DNA from: a virus
IMG/VR virus record: IMGVR_UViG_3300025435_001056
Span: 62,001 to 126,000 of that record
DNA length: 64,000 nt
Reading direction: 5' to 3' (one strand)
This document shows, piece after piece, positions 51,539 to 59,250 of the stretch. Below the pieces are notes generated by a model. The model searched no databases, had not been told where the DNA came from, and saw only the letters and a list, made by a program, of their open reading frames with translations. The first letter of the stretch is position 1; every line of letters starts with the position of its first letter. Made by a program: the position numbers and the translations under genes.

Positions 51539-53263
51539 ATGAGCAATACGGCCATAAAAAATATCTTGATTGATTTAAGGACCGATCCAACCAACACAGC
51601 AGATGTAAATGGCATTGCCATAAACTCACCTGCACAGATTAATCCCTTACTCGATCATCTCAAAACAGCGGGCTACAACACAGTAACCTTCAATGTGGAT
51701 GTGGGTATCGACATGAACACCGGCAAGATCGATCTGAATCCAAGTCCTGGGTTGAACACTTTGCCATCGGCACATCTTTGGCAAGACGTGGCCTACGCTC
51801 ATAGCATTGGACTATCTGTCAATATTTTGACAGTGCCCACAGTGATCTATAATGCCAACGGAACTCCAAATTTTTCAGATACACCGATTTCATCAGCTAC
51901 ACCCTTGGCCGCAGGTGTTAGCATCGATACTGTATTTAAAAATATAGCCAGCTACGAAACTACCTTAGCTACTCTGGCTCAACAAAATCATGCGGAAACT
52001 TTTTATATAGGTAGCAACAATTTTGGATATGATTCTGCAACCTACGCACCCGAGTGGCAACAAGTAATCAATGCAGTTCGATCTGTTTATTCTGGAACCA
52101 TCGCCTATCAGGCCTGTTATGATAATGCAGTATTTGGCATGGTTAATCAAATTGACTATTTGCCAAATCCTGTGGTTTCAACCACACCAATTTATAATTT
52201 GGCCCAGATTGTAGAAGGGTATTATCACACACCGGTATGGACCAACGGGCCCACGTATTTTCAAGAAATTGCCGCAATGGTGCGAGAGTATGGCGCAACG
52301 CCAATTGTATTGGATGCTTTTCAGGCACAGGCTTCGAATACCGGTATAGGAAATCTGACCTATGCATTTTCCACATTGATGGACAACGGATCCAATGCAT
52401 TGACCAGTCTTCCACAACCAAATCATGTTGAACAGGCCCTGGCATATCAAGCATTTTTGTATGTGGCTCAACACTTAATGGCTTCCCAAGTGTCCGGAGT
52501 TGGCATAGACGGCTACATGCCCTGGGCACAGGCTGCATGGTTACAAAATCCTGGAACTAACACCAATGGACAACTTTGGAACTTAATGAATCAACTTGGC
52601 AATAATCTTTGGGGAGATTCCACAGTCGAAGCCGTCATTGCCCAATCTTTTGCAAACAATCCATTGCCCAATTATTTTTTTAGTACTCCAGCGAACGATA
52701 CTGTCACAGGTAATCCCGGAGTAGTTAACACCGAAGTCTTCTATGCCAGTTCAACTGCAAGCACAGTTACCAAGACTTCTACAAGTCTCACAGTCACTAC
52801 ACCAATGGACGGTACAGATACACTTGCCAACATCCAGCGACTTGAATTTAGTGACACCGTGATTGCGTTCGATTCGGCCCCGGGACAGATAGCCGGAGAA
52901 GCCTATCGTTTATACACCGCTGCCCTGGGTCGCACTCCTGATACCGGAGGACTGGGGTTTTGGATCAATGCCTTAGATAAAGGTGAATCATTACATGACG
53001 TGGCTGGCGGTTTTGTAAACAGTCCAGAGTTCCATAACAAATTCTACGGTGATGGCTCCAATGGTGTTTTTGTTACAGCATTGTACAATAATGTGTTGCA
53101 TCGTGCTCCGGATGTGGATGGTTACAATTTTTGGGTTAACAGTCTAAATCACGGTGCTGATCGCGCAGATATATTGGTTGGATTTTCTGAGTCTCCAGAG
53201 AACGTAGCACAAACTGTTGGCCTTGTGGGGCAAGGCATACACTATGATCAATATTTGGGTTGA
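51539..53263 (+). CDS. Glycosidase-like TIM-barrel protein with DUF4214 repeats, 574 aa
   Basis: The N-terminal 370 residues (NILIDLRTDPTNTADVNGIA ... AETFYIGSNNFGYDS ... GATPIVLDAFQAQA) have a GH113-type beta/alpha-barrel pattern. A short linker with MDGTDTLANIQRLEFSDTVI leads to two DUF4214 units (AYRLYTAALGRTPDTGGLGF and LYNNVLHRAPDVDGYNF). This layout is that of bacterial RTX/S-layer-associated secreted proteins. No signal peptide is visible, as in type I secreted proteins. In a phage it may have been taken from the host; the early promoter argues against a virion role. Confidence 0.8.
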   Translation: MSNTAIKNILIDLRTDPTNTADVNGIAINSPAQINPLLDHLKTAGYNTVTFNVDVGIDMNTGKIDLNPSPGLNTLPSAHLWQDVAYAHSIGLSVNILTVPTVIYNANGTPNFSDTPISSATPLAAGVSIDTVFKNIASYETTLATLAQQNHAETFYIGSNNFGYDSATYAPEWQQVINAVRSVYSGTIAYQACYDNAVFGMVNQIDYLPNPVVSTTPIYNLAQIVEGYYHTPVWTNGPTYFQEIAAMVREYGATPIVLDAFQAQASNTGIGNLTYAFSTLMDNGSNALTSLPQPNHVEQALAYQAFLYVAQHLMASQVSGVGIDGYMPWAQAAWLQNPGTNTNGQLWNLMNQLGNNLWGDSTVEAVIAQSFANNPLPNYFFSTPANDTVTGNPGVVNTEVFYASSTASTVTKTSTSLTVTTPMDGTDTLANIQRLEFSDTVIAFDSAPGQIAGEAYRLYTAALGRTPDTGGLGFWINALDKGESLHDVAGGFVNSPEFHNKFYGDGSNGVFVTALYNNVLHRAPDVDGYNFWVNSLNHGADRADILVGFSESPENVAQTVGLVGQGIHYDQYLG

Positions 53264-53290
53264 TCTGTTGCCAAAAAACAACATCTTTTG

Positions 53291-53313
53291 ACCCCGTAAA
53301 AAGCGGGGTTTTT
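53291..53313 (+). terminator. Rho-independent terminator
   Basis: ACCCCG (53291-53296) with CGGGGT (53304-53309) and a T-run; a sister of the 51446 terminator. Confidence 0.85.
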
Positions 53314-53330
53314 ACGATTTTACCAAAAGG

Positions 53331-53359
53331 TTGACCAAAAATGCCCAATTTGTTATACT
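53331..53359 (+). promoter_or_regulatory. Early-type promoter (TTGACC family)
   Basis: TTGACC, 17 nt with AAAAATGCCCAATTTG, TATACT. Nearly the same spacer as 14858. Confidence 0.8.
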
Positions 53360-53389
53360 ATTATTATAGTGAACATAAAGGAGCAGAAC

Positions 53390-53662
53390 ATGTCAAAACT
53401 TACAGCATACACAGTAGAAATTTATAAAGCAGATCGTCGTGTTACCGCGGGTCGTAGATTGGTTGAGAAGCGTGACTTTGATCCGGTTACCCGTGACTAT
53501 ATCGACACAGTGGTTGAAAAGCTTCAAACCAAAGGTATCACAGTTGAACTACACGAAACCTTTGTGACCAAAAAAAACCTAATGGGCGGTCGAGAGTTTA
53601 CCGAGCGTTACGACACTCCGTATTTTTGCTCGCCTGCAAGTGAATCTTACTGGAGCATGTAA
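53390..53662 (+). CDS. Hypothetical protein, 90 aa, early
   Basis: A beta-rich protein (KLTAYTVEIYKADRRVTAG, KGITVELHETFVTK) with a basic middle and an aromatic end. Start at 53390 behind AAAGGAG. I have seen similar proteins in T4-like phages. Function unknown. Confidence 0.78.
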   Translation: MSKLTAYTVEIYKADRRVTAGRRLVEKRDFDPVTRDYIDTVVEKLQTKGITVELHETFVTKKNLMGGREFTERYDTPYFCSPASESYWSM

Positions 53663-53667
53663 TTCGA

Positions 53668-53696
53668 TTGACCAAAAATACCCAATTTGTTATAAT
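53668..53696 (+). promoter_or_regulatory. Early-type promoter (TTGACC family)
   Basis: TTGACC, 17 nt with AAAAATACCCAATTTG, TATAAT; six bases after the previous stop. Confidence 0.8.
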
Positions 53697-53726
53697 ATTA
53701 CATATAGTTAGAAATTAGGAGCAGAT

Positions 53727-53882
53727 ATGACCCGTAAACATTTCGTAGCAATGGCCCAAGAAATTGCCCAAATGCCAGATCGTGAATCAGCTCGTATTGC
53801 AGCCGAGGCCTTTGCGGCAGTGGCCAGAACTGTAAATTCTCGTTTTGATACCGAACGTTTCTTGACCGCGTGTGGAGTTTAA
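53727..53882 (+). CDS. Small phage protein, 51 aa
   Basis: MTRKHFVAMAQEIAQM ... FAAVARTVNSRFDTERFLTA followed by CGV. The pattern H-F-x-x-x-A, then RFDxxRFLxACG, is a short protein type widespread on phages and plasmids. A strong AGGAGC precedes it. Function unknown. Confidence 0.85.
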   Translation: MTRKHFVAMAQEIAQMPDRESARIAAEAFAAVARTVNSRFDTERFLTACGV

Positions 53883-53883
53883 T

Positions 53884-54225
53884 ATGAACTATACTGTAGA
53901 CCAAATTAAAACAATCGTAGCCGAAGCTCGCCACGAAGCATACCTAGCCGCAGACAAGTTCTTTAAGGACAAGCTAGGTGGTCAAGACAAATATTCCTGT
54001 GGCTTTGCCTGGGTAGACATCTTTGGTATCAAAGGCAATACTCGGGTAGGTCGTGCCATGAAAGAAGCCGGCCTTCGCAAGAGCTATACCGGTAGTTACC
54101 AAATTTGGAATCCAGCCAGTTATGCATGTCAGAATATCGACACTCTTGAAGCAGGTGCTGAGGCAGCTGCAAAGGTATTTGAACGATATGGTTTCAAGGC
54201 CTACGCCGGATCGAGGTTAGACTAA
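53884..54225 (+). CDS. Hypothetical phage protein, 113 aa
   Basis: The middle CGFAWVDIFGIKGNTRVGRAM and the end SYQIWNPASYACQNIDTLEA match a small phage protein family. A helical N-terminus (IKTIVAEARHEAYLAADKFF) precedes it. The start is at 53884, one base after the previous stop; TAATG overlaps the next gene. Function unknown. Confidence 0.82.
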   Translation: MNYTVDQIKTIVAEARHEAYLAADKFFKDKLGGQDKYSCGFAWVDIFGIKGNTRVGRAMKEAGLRKSYTGSYQIWNPASYACQNIDTLEAGAEAAAKVFERYGFKAYAGSRLD

Positions 54226-54389
54226 TGACCTTAGATCAAGCCTGTGCTAGAATTGTTGCCTACAGTGTGGTCAACGGTATTGAAAGTCTAACAGCGGTAG
54301 AGCGTATGGTCAAATACTATCGACTCTTATCCACCGAAGATCAACAAGCCGTTACAGTATTCATGGACAAAACAAAGGAGACAGCATGA
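54225..54389 (+). CDS. Small hypothetical protein, 54 aa
   Basis: An all-helical protein (LDQACARIVAYSVVNGIESL, AVERMVKYYRLLSTEDQQ). TAATG overlap upstream and ATGA overlap downstream. No motif is known. Confidence 0.7.
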   Translation: MTLDQACARIVAYSVVNGIESLTAVERMVKYYRLLSTEDQQAVTVFMDKTKETA

Positions 54390-54514
54390 AAGCATTCGTA
54401 TTAGGAACCGTTTTTGGTATTTTGATCTGTACCGTTGGTCTATCCGGAATTGCCAAGATGCTAGACAACGGAGTAGCCAAGGTCCAGGAAGTATCCAAAG
54501 AAGCCGCCAAATAA
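54386..54514 (+). CDS. Small membrane protein, 42 aa
   Basis: MKAFVLGTVFGILICTVGLS is a single membrane helix, followed by IAKMLDNGVAKVQEVSKEAA. This short protein type is very common in aquatic T4-like phages. AAAGGAGA stands before the ATG inside the previous gene. Function unknown. Confidence 0.85.
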   Translation: MKAFVLGTVFGILICTVGLSGIAKMLDNGVAKVQEVSKEAAK

Positions 54515-54548
54515 GGCTCTTTTGGATAACCAAATATAGCAATTATGG

Positions 54549-54577
54549 TTGACTTCAAACCCGAATTCAAGTATAAT
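54549..54577 (+). promoter_or_regulatory. Early-type promoter (TTGACT variant)
   Basis: TTGACT, 17 nt, TATAAT. A leader of about 60 nt precedes the ATG at 54644. Confidence 0.7.
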
Positions 54578-54643
54578 AGTTATTGTAGTGAGAAGTAAAG
54601 GCAGTTTAAATCAACTTAATAGGCAACTTAGAAAGGCAACACA

Positions 54644-54967
54644 ATGTCACAAGAAAAATTATTTACAGTAGCAGGTACAGCAACTAACGCCGATGGCACA
54701 GTTAAGGCACGTTTTGCAAACGACTTGGTAGCTCGGATCAAGATCCTAAACAAAGCAGGTTGCACCAATATCAACCTTATGGAATTGCCACAAGCAATGA
54801 CCAAGCTCCAGGCTCTTCAGTACCTGACAGAGCAGGGTGTCACAGGTGATGCGGGTTACGCAGTAGCCAACAAACTTGCAGAAAAGACCAAGATCGCTAA
54901 AAAAGCCGAAATTAAGGTTGCAGGTAAGGCTATTAAGTCTGTTAAAGTAGAAAAAGTAACAGCCTAA
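54644..54967 (+). CDS. Hypothetical protein, 107 aa
   Basis: A helical core (FANDLVARIKILNKAGCTNI, MTKLQALQYLTEQGV) and a Lys/Ala/Val-rich basic tail (KIAKKAEIKVAGKAIKSVKV) that could bind nucleic acid. Strong AGAAAGG ribosome site. Nothing more can be said. Confidence 0.72.
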   Translation: MSQEKLFTVAGTATNADGTVKARFANDLVARIKILNKAGCTNINLMELPQAMTKLQALQYLTEQGVTGDAGYAVANKLAEKTKIAKKAEIKVAGKAIKSVKVEKVTA

Positions 54968-55012
54968 TAGGTAGTGGGGCAGGTGCAAACTATAAGTCCC
55001 CTAACTTATATC

Positions 55013-55306
55013 ATGACAAAGATACTGACCGTATCTTTTCTCTTTTTATTATCCGGTTGCGCAGCGGCTCCGTTGGTATTAACCGGACTCGGAGTCACTG
55101 GTGTAGCAGTAAACGAAACCACAGGCAAAACCCTTACAGATCATACAGTAAGTTCAATCAGCGGGCAAGATTGCAGGATTGGTAGAGCATTTAAAGAACA
55201 ATCGGTTTGCCAAGATTTGAATCAAGCTCAAACTCAAATACAAATAATCAATACTGGCACCAAACCATCAACTGTAGAAGAAATTCAAGCTCGTTATCGC
55301 TGGTAA
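55013..55306 (+). CDS. Small lipoprotein, 97 aa
   Basis: MTKILTVSFLFLLSGCAAAP is a lipoprotein signal with lipobox LSGC (Cys16). The mature part has ETTGKTLTDHTVSSISGQDC and resembles small proteobacterial lipoproteins. It would sit in the periplasmic leaflet. In a phage it may be a spanin-like lysis part or a superinfection-exclusion lipoprotein. The weak ribosome site leaves the start open, but the lipobox position supports 55013. Confidence 0.75.
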   Translation: MTKILTVSFLFLLSGCAAAPLVLTGLGVTGVAVNETTGKTLTDHTVSSISGQDCRIGRAFKEQSVCQDLNQAQTQIQIINTGTKPSTVEEIQARYRW

Positions 55307-55334
55307 CTTGGCCATTTTGGCTAAGTATTTTGAT

Positions 55335-55565
55335 ATGTTTGACGAACTTGATCTTACCATTAGAACTGCAATTCATAATCTCATGCTGGTCTTATACGAT
55401 CAAGGCATCACCGAAATCCATACCGGCGGCCTCATGCGCCTGTTGGGTGTGTCCAATGATGTAGCCCAGGAGTATGATGATGAACGGGTGATCTTGGATG
55501 ATAATTTTGTCAGATATGTGGAAGAAATCAACACACCAAGACCGCCTGATCAGCTCCTGCATTAA
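55335..55565 (+). CDS. Hypothetical phage protein, 76 aa
   Basis: MFDELDLTIRTAIHNLMLVL, HTGGLMRLLGVSNDVAQEY and a LDDNFVRYVEE helix with the PRPPDQLLH end form a helical protein type that I associate with T4-like phages. A TTG at 55308 in frame is an alternative start. TAAGTA lies 7 nt before the ATG. TAATG overlap with the next gene. Confidence 0.75.
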   Translation: MFDELDLTIRTAIHNLMLVLYDQGITEIHTGGLMRLLGVSNDVAQEYDDERVILDDNFVRYVEEINTPRPPDQLLH

Positions 55566-55807
55566 TGACAGTACCTATTTTCAAAAACGGAGATGCCCTT
55601 TATACAGTAATTCTGCGAGAGTCTGATGCTCGAAATCGATTGGTTAAATGGTCCACTTCCAGTCGTAGTATCCAAGCTCGTGTTGACGAAAACAAGATGC
55701 ATATCTATGATCACAATACCCTAAGCCTGTTTATAGTGACCTGGACACACGGATGGGATAATGTAACAGTTTGGGATCCTTGGCTCAAACGGCATATTAC
55801 AATTTGA
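55565..55807 (+). CDS. Hypothetical protein, 80 aa
   Basis: A beta-rich small protein (GDALYTVILRESDARNRL, RSIQARVDENKMHIYDHN, VTWTHGWDNVTVWDPW). TAATG coupling to the previous gene. Function unknown. Confidence 0.68.
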   Translation: MTVPIFKNGDALYTVILRESDARNRLVKWSTSSRSIQARVDENKMHIYDHNTLSLFIVTWTHGWDNVTVWDPWLKRHITI

Positions 55808-55831
55808 CAAATGCAATTTACACTGTATAAT
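55804..55831 (+). promoter_or_regulatory. Sigma70 promoter with leaderless geometry
   Basis: TTGACA, 16 nt, TATAAT; the ATG at 55838 begins 7 nt after the last T, where +1 is expected. Confidence 0.7.
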
Positions 55832-55837
55832 AACAGT

Positions 55838-56350
55838 ATGGATCCTAAAGATTATACCACATTTGAAAAAATATTAGACAGTTCGATCGCAACTGATTGT
55901 ATCACTATTCCTAATGGATACGGAGCCGAAACGGTTACAGTAAACAATGCCATTGACACAATCACTTTGTCTGAGTTTGACTTCAATTTACAAAACACCA
56001 TGTCTACTTATAGTAATGTTACTGTCACTAGCCCATACATTGTAAGTGGTGGCACTGGTCTTTATACTACAGGTACAACTGCTTCTCCGTGGGCTACTAC
56101 ACCCAGTTCAAAGATCCAACTGAACGGCGAAGACGCCGATATCGAAGTTAATGGATTAAGTCTAATGGATGCGATACAAAAGATTGAAGAACGCTTAAAC
56201 ATACTACATCCAAATACTGAATTAGAAGCGGAATGGGCAGAACTACGCGAATTGGGCGAGCAATACCGCAAACTTGAGCAACACATCAAGGACAAACAGG
56301 CTACATGGGACCGTTTGAAGGCCATGCCACCACCGGTGACTGATCAATGA
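55838..56350 (+). CDS. Hypothetical phage protein with C-terminal coiled coil, 170 aa
   Basis: The second half is recognisable: SSKIQLNGEDADIEVNGLSL, AIQKIEERLNILHPNTELEA, and a coiled coil EWAELRELGEQYRKLEQHIK ending in AMPPPVTDQ. It matches a protein type common in T4-like aquatic phages. I prefer the ATG at 55838 (MDPKDYTT) to the one at 55811 because a consensus promoter stands 6 nt upstream and the earlier codons would overlap the -35. Function unknown. Confidence 0.8.
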   Translation: MDPKDYTTFEKILDSSIATDCITIPNGYGAETVTVNNAIDTITLSEFDFNLQNTMSTYSNVTVTSPYIVSGGTGLYTTGTTASPWATTPSSKIQLNGEDADIEVNGLSLMDAIQKIEERLNILHPNTELEAEWAELRELGEQYRKLEQHIKDKQATWDRLKAMPPPVTDQ

Positions 56351-57738
56351 CAACCTGGTCTGATTTTTACGATCAAATTAGAGATTCTTCCTGGCCCGAC
56401 TGCACAACTGAAGATCAGTTTGCCTTGTTGCCTGAACACATACAACAAGAATGCCAAGAAAAATTTGGCTATGTGCCTGGTGCATTTTCCAAGATCTCCA
56501 AATTAAAAAATCAAGTTTTCCCAATAAAAACAGCCACGGCCTGCCAGCTGAAATGGAATTGGAGTACCGTATTTCTTACTACAGAGGAAACCGCCAGTTG
56601 CCATAGGACCAATCATCACAAGTTTGATACCGATCTATTTGATTTTCATAATACTCCATCAAAATTAGATGATCGAAATCGCATGTTGGCTGGCAAATGG
56701 CCTCAGGAAGGATGTACATATTGTCACAACATTGAACAAGCAGGGGGGCAGAGTGATCGTATGACCAACCTGAACTTTTCGGGTATACATGCTCCGCCTG
56801 AATTAGACAATAATCCTCAAGCCATACAAGTTACCCCTAGAATTTTAGAAGTGTATTTTGATAATACCTGTAATTTGAAATGTCTCTACTGTGGTCCACA
56901 TTTTAGCAGCCTATGGGATGCCGAAAATCGACAGTTTGGACAACCGGCCTTTATCAAAAGCAAAAATATAGACAAAAACAAACAACAAATTTTTGCCTGG
57001 TTACGAGTCAACGGACAGTATTTGACCAATTTCAATATACTGGGCGGGGAACCCTTGTACCAGAGCGAATTGGAAGAGTGTTTAGATCTGTTTGAACAGT
57101 ATCCTGCCTCAGAACTCAAGTTGCAAATTTTTACTAATCTTAATACCAAACTTGATCATTTAAAAAAAATAGTTTCCAGAGTCAAACAGTTAGTCAATCA
57201 AAATAGTATTAGAGAATTTGAAGTTACAGCCAGCTTAGACTGCTGGGGTGCGGCACAGGAGTACGTTCGTTATCCTTTGAATTTGGAATCTTGGCAGAAA
57301 AATTTTGAATATCTACTGTCAGAATCCTGGATCAATTTGATTATAGGCAGTACCGTGACACCGTTAACTATAAAAACTCTGCCAGATTTATTGGAAAGGA
57401 TCAATCAATGGAATCAAGTTCGACCAGTTCATCATTATCAAAACAGTGTTAATGGACCCAGTTACATGTTTATTGATATGTTTGGTGATATTTTTCAGTC
57501 AGATTTTGCTTGTGCATTGGAACTCAAACCCGATGCTACCCCAGAACAACAGGCCAGCAAAAATTATCTATTGGGCATTGCCAAGCAATCGGTTGCCGGC
57601 GCTCCAAACTTGCCTGAAATAAAAAAACTGTTTGATTTTTTGAATGAAATAGATCGTCGTCGAAAGACCAGCTGGCCCAAAGTATTTCCTTGGTTAGTTT
57701 TGGAATTTAGCAAACATGGATTTAATATACCTACTTAA
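56347..57738 (+). CDS. Radical SAM protein with twitch-type C-terminus, 463 aa
   Basis: The cluster motif C-x-x-x-C-x-x-C is at CNLKCLYC, followed by ILGGEPLYQSELEE (GGEP) and ASLDCWGAAQEYVRYP. The C-terminal part lacks a full SPASM set but has FACALELKPDATP, as in twitch-domain enzymes. An N-terminal 150 residues with CTYCHNIE holds two more Cys. These enzymes modify peptides or small molecules through a SAM radical. SAM could come from the phage metK. The ATG overlaps the previous stop. Confidence 0.9.
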   Translation: MTTWSDFYDQIRDSSWPDCTTEDQFALLPEHIQQECQEKFGYVPGAFSKISKLKNQVFPIKTATACQLKWNWSTVFLTTEETASCHRTNHHKFDTDLFDFHNTPSKLDDRNRMLAGKWPQEGCTYCHNIEQAGGQSDRMTNLNFSGIHAPPELDNNPQAIQVTPRILEVYFDNTCNLKCLYCGPHFSSLWDAENRQFGQPAFIKSKNIDKNKQQIFAWLRVNGQYLTNFNILGGEPLYQSELEECLDLFEQYPASELKLQIFTNLNTKLDHLKKIVSRVKQLVNQNSIREFEVTASLDCWGAAQEYVRYPLNLESWQKNFEYLLSESWINLIIGSTVTPLTIKTLPDLLERINQWNQVRPVHHYQNSVNGPSYMFIDMFGDIFQSDFACALELKPDATPEQQASKNYLLGIAKQSVAGAPNLPEIKKLFDFLNEIDRRRKTSWPKVFPWLVLEFSKHGFNIPT

Positions 57739-58094
57739 TGGCAAAAAGTATCAAAAATTGTAGATTTTAAACCAGACAAGTTATATAATACTAAGTATTT
57801 TAGAGAGTAGAAAAAACAACCAGGCTAACATTGCGTTTAGCGGAGGATTACAAATCAAGATCTACTCCACAACGGACGGGTCAGTGCCGCAAAGCTGACC
57901 GGTATTAAAGAGGACTTCGGAAATCCTCTTCATTGACAAATGGTATGGGCAAACTGGAAACAAAGGTTTGCTTAGAGAGTATGGCACTGAGGCCCGAGGT
58001 CTTGATCTGTCTAAATATCTACCCACCGCCATTGTCTGTGCGCCCATTCCGGGCATCCGCTGAAACGGTCCAGTTGAACCGAAGGAGGACGACA
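57739..58094 (+). other. Structured intergenic region, candidate leader or non-coding RNA
   Basis: This 356-nt gap has a weak TTGTAG / TTATAT-TATAAT promoter (57758-57789). Stems follow: 57843-57868 (GGAG/CTCC ends); 57876-57884 with 57895-57903 (9 bp, one mismatch); 57908-57914 with 57924-57930 (7 bp plus an inner TT/AA); and GCCC/GGGC at 58042-58054. Short reading frames with protein-like sequence (such as RGLDLSKYLPTAIV) are broken by stops in every frame, so a decayed gene is also possible. A late-type CTAAATA lies at 58011-58017. No tRNA or known riboswitch was recognised. Confidence 0.45.
58012..58017 (+). promoter_or_regulatory. Late-type promoter (CTAAATA) for the SleB-type lysin
   Basis: TAAATA 77 nt upstream of the lysin ATG; late control would suit a lysis gene. 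Confidence 0.45.
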
Positions 58095-58781
58095 ATGAAG
58101 CGTATCTTATTATCGTTATTACTAGTAGTCAGCAGTTTGGCAACAGCAGCAGAAGTACGGCAGGATCAGGTAGTGTTGGCAGACAACACGACTTTCAGCG
58201 GTCAGATGGCGGAGCATGCCGCTAGTTTCGTTCGAAGCACTGCCAATACCTTAACAGCACCATTCTTGTCACAGCAGGATGTTGAGTGCTTGGCCCGTAA
58301 CATATTTTACGAAGCCGGATCGGAACCCTTAGAGGGCAAGGTGGCCGTGGGCATGGTCACAATCAATAGAACCCAGGACGATCGATACCCACAAGATATC
58401 TGCGGAGTAGTAAAACAACGCACAGTGATCACAGTACCACAACAGGTCACTCAAGTCAAGACAGTCAAAGAAGGTTGGCTACTACCACCCCGGCAGGTGG
58501 TGGAAACTCGAACTCAACGGGTAACTCGTGCCATATATCAGTTTAGTTGGGTAGGACAACGCAATCTGCGCATACGCGAAGATGATCCGCGCTGGATCGA
58601 AAGCCGCGCTGTGGCCGAAGAACTGGCCCGCGGCGGCTACGAAACATGGCAAGAAAAGTATAGCGAAGCCATGAATTTCCATGCGGTGTATGTGAATCCG
58701 GGCTGGCGTTTAAAGCGCATTGGCCGGGTAGGAAATCACATATTTTATAAAGGAAACGCACCTGTTCAACAGGGTGGTTGA
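58095..58781 (+). CDS. Cell-wall hydrolase, SleB/CwlJ family, with signal peptide
   Basis: A Sec-type signal peptide (MKRILLSLLLVVSSLATAA, 1-19) precedes the Hydrolase_2 domain from about residue 62: VECLARNIFYEAGSEPLEGK with the catalytic Glu73, AVGMVTINRTQDDRYPQDIC and YQFSWVG. A 40-residue basic insertion lies in the middle. SleB enzymes cleave the glycan strand of peptidoglycan (lytic transglycosylase). With an export signal it could be the phage endolysin. The start is supported by GAAGGAGG; the longer frame from 57933 has none. Confidence 0.92.
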   Translation: MKRILLSLLLVVSSLATAAEVRQDQVVLADNTTFSGQMAEHAASFVRSTANTLTAPFLSQQDVECLARNIFYEAGSEPLEGKVAVGMVTINRTQDDRYPQDICGVVKQRTVITVPQQVTQVKTVKEGWLLPPRQVVETRTQRVTRAIYQFSWVGQRNLRIREDDPRWIESRAVAEELARGGYETWQEKYSEAMNFHAVYVNPGWRLKRIGRVGNHIFYKGNAPVQQGG

Positions 58782-58806
58782 CCAAAAACTCGCAAGGTGT
58801 TATAAT
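58778..58806 (+). promoter_or_regulatory. Early-type promoter with overlapping palindromic operator
   Basis: TTGACC, 17 nt, TATAAT. An inverted repeat (58788-58803 with 58817-58831, one bulge) covers the spacer, the -10 and the first transcribed bases. A DNA-binding protein or read-through hairpin is possible. Confidence 0.75.
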
Positions 58807-58812
58807 TGTAGT

Positions 58813-58839
58813 ATGAATAACACTTGCGAGTCGAAATAA
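58813..58839 (+). CDS. Leader peptide, 8 codons (MNNTCESK)
   Basis: The ATG lies 6 nt after TATAAT, at the predicted +1, so the message would be leaderless. The stop TAA shares its last base with the ATG of the next gene (TAATG), so ribosomes finishing here would restart on it. The main gene has no Shine-Dalgarno. Translation of so short a frame is inferred from this geometry. Confidence 0.5.
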   Translation: MNNTCESK

Positions 58840-59234
58840 TGGCATTCCATCTTGAAGGACCGTGGTTAAGCACAACTGGCAAAAAGCGAGGCCCCCGTAA
58901 ATGGGCCAGTTCCGAAGCCAAACAATTAGCTCAAAAACGGCAGGCTGAATGGGATCGTAAACTGATTCAGTTTGAAAAGATGGCGCCTAAATTTAGTACA
59001 GGACCTTATAATGCTCCAAGAAAAACAATACACGACTTTATACCAAAAACTCCACCAGGGCGCGAAACAGTTGCTATCCCTAGTCAGGATACTGGTTGGG
59101 TTGCCTGCGTAAAAGCACAAGATACCGAATATACCGGTACCAAAGTAAAAGGTATTGGCACCATGCACAAATCCAATGCTGTGCCTATTTTCTCCGATGA
59201 CGAAGCAAAAGATATAAGTAAAATGCGTCGCTGA
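58839..59234 (+). CDS. Hypothetical protein, 131 aa
   Basis: The start AFHLEGPWLSTTGKKRGPRKW, the basic helix AKQLAQKRQAEWDRKL and the end TGTKVKGIGTMHKSNAVPIF, followed by SDDEAKDISKMRR, resemble a small phage protein family of unknown function. The longer frame from 58824 is out of place: the ATG at 58839 follows the leader peptide directly. Likely early. Confidence 0.78.
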   Translation: MAFHLEGPWLSTTGKKRGPRKWASSEAKQLAQKRQAEWDRKLIQFEKMAPKFSTGPYNAPRKTIHDFIPKTPPGRETVAIPSQDTGWVACVKAQDTEYTGTKVKGIGTMHKSNAVPIFSDDEAKDISKMRR

Positions 59235-59250
59235 AAAAGGAGATAGTGTC

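Noticed and set aside
57901-57935. Hammerhead or other known ribozyme in the structured gap
   Set aside because: No CUGAUGA core or matching GAAA element was found; only simple hairpins.
57933-58094. N-terminal extension of the lysin gene to 57933
   Set aside because: The signal peptide and the GAAGGAGG site fix the start at 58095; the extension has no domain and no ribosome site.
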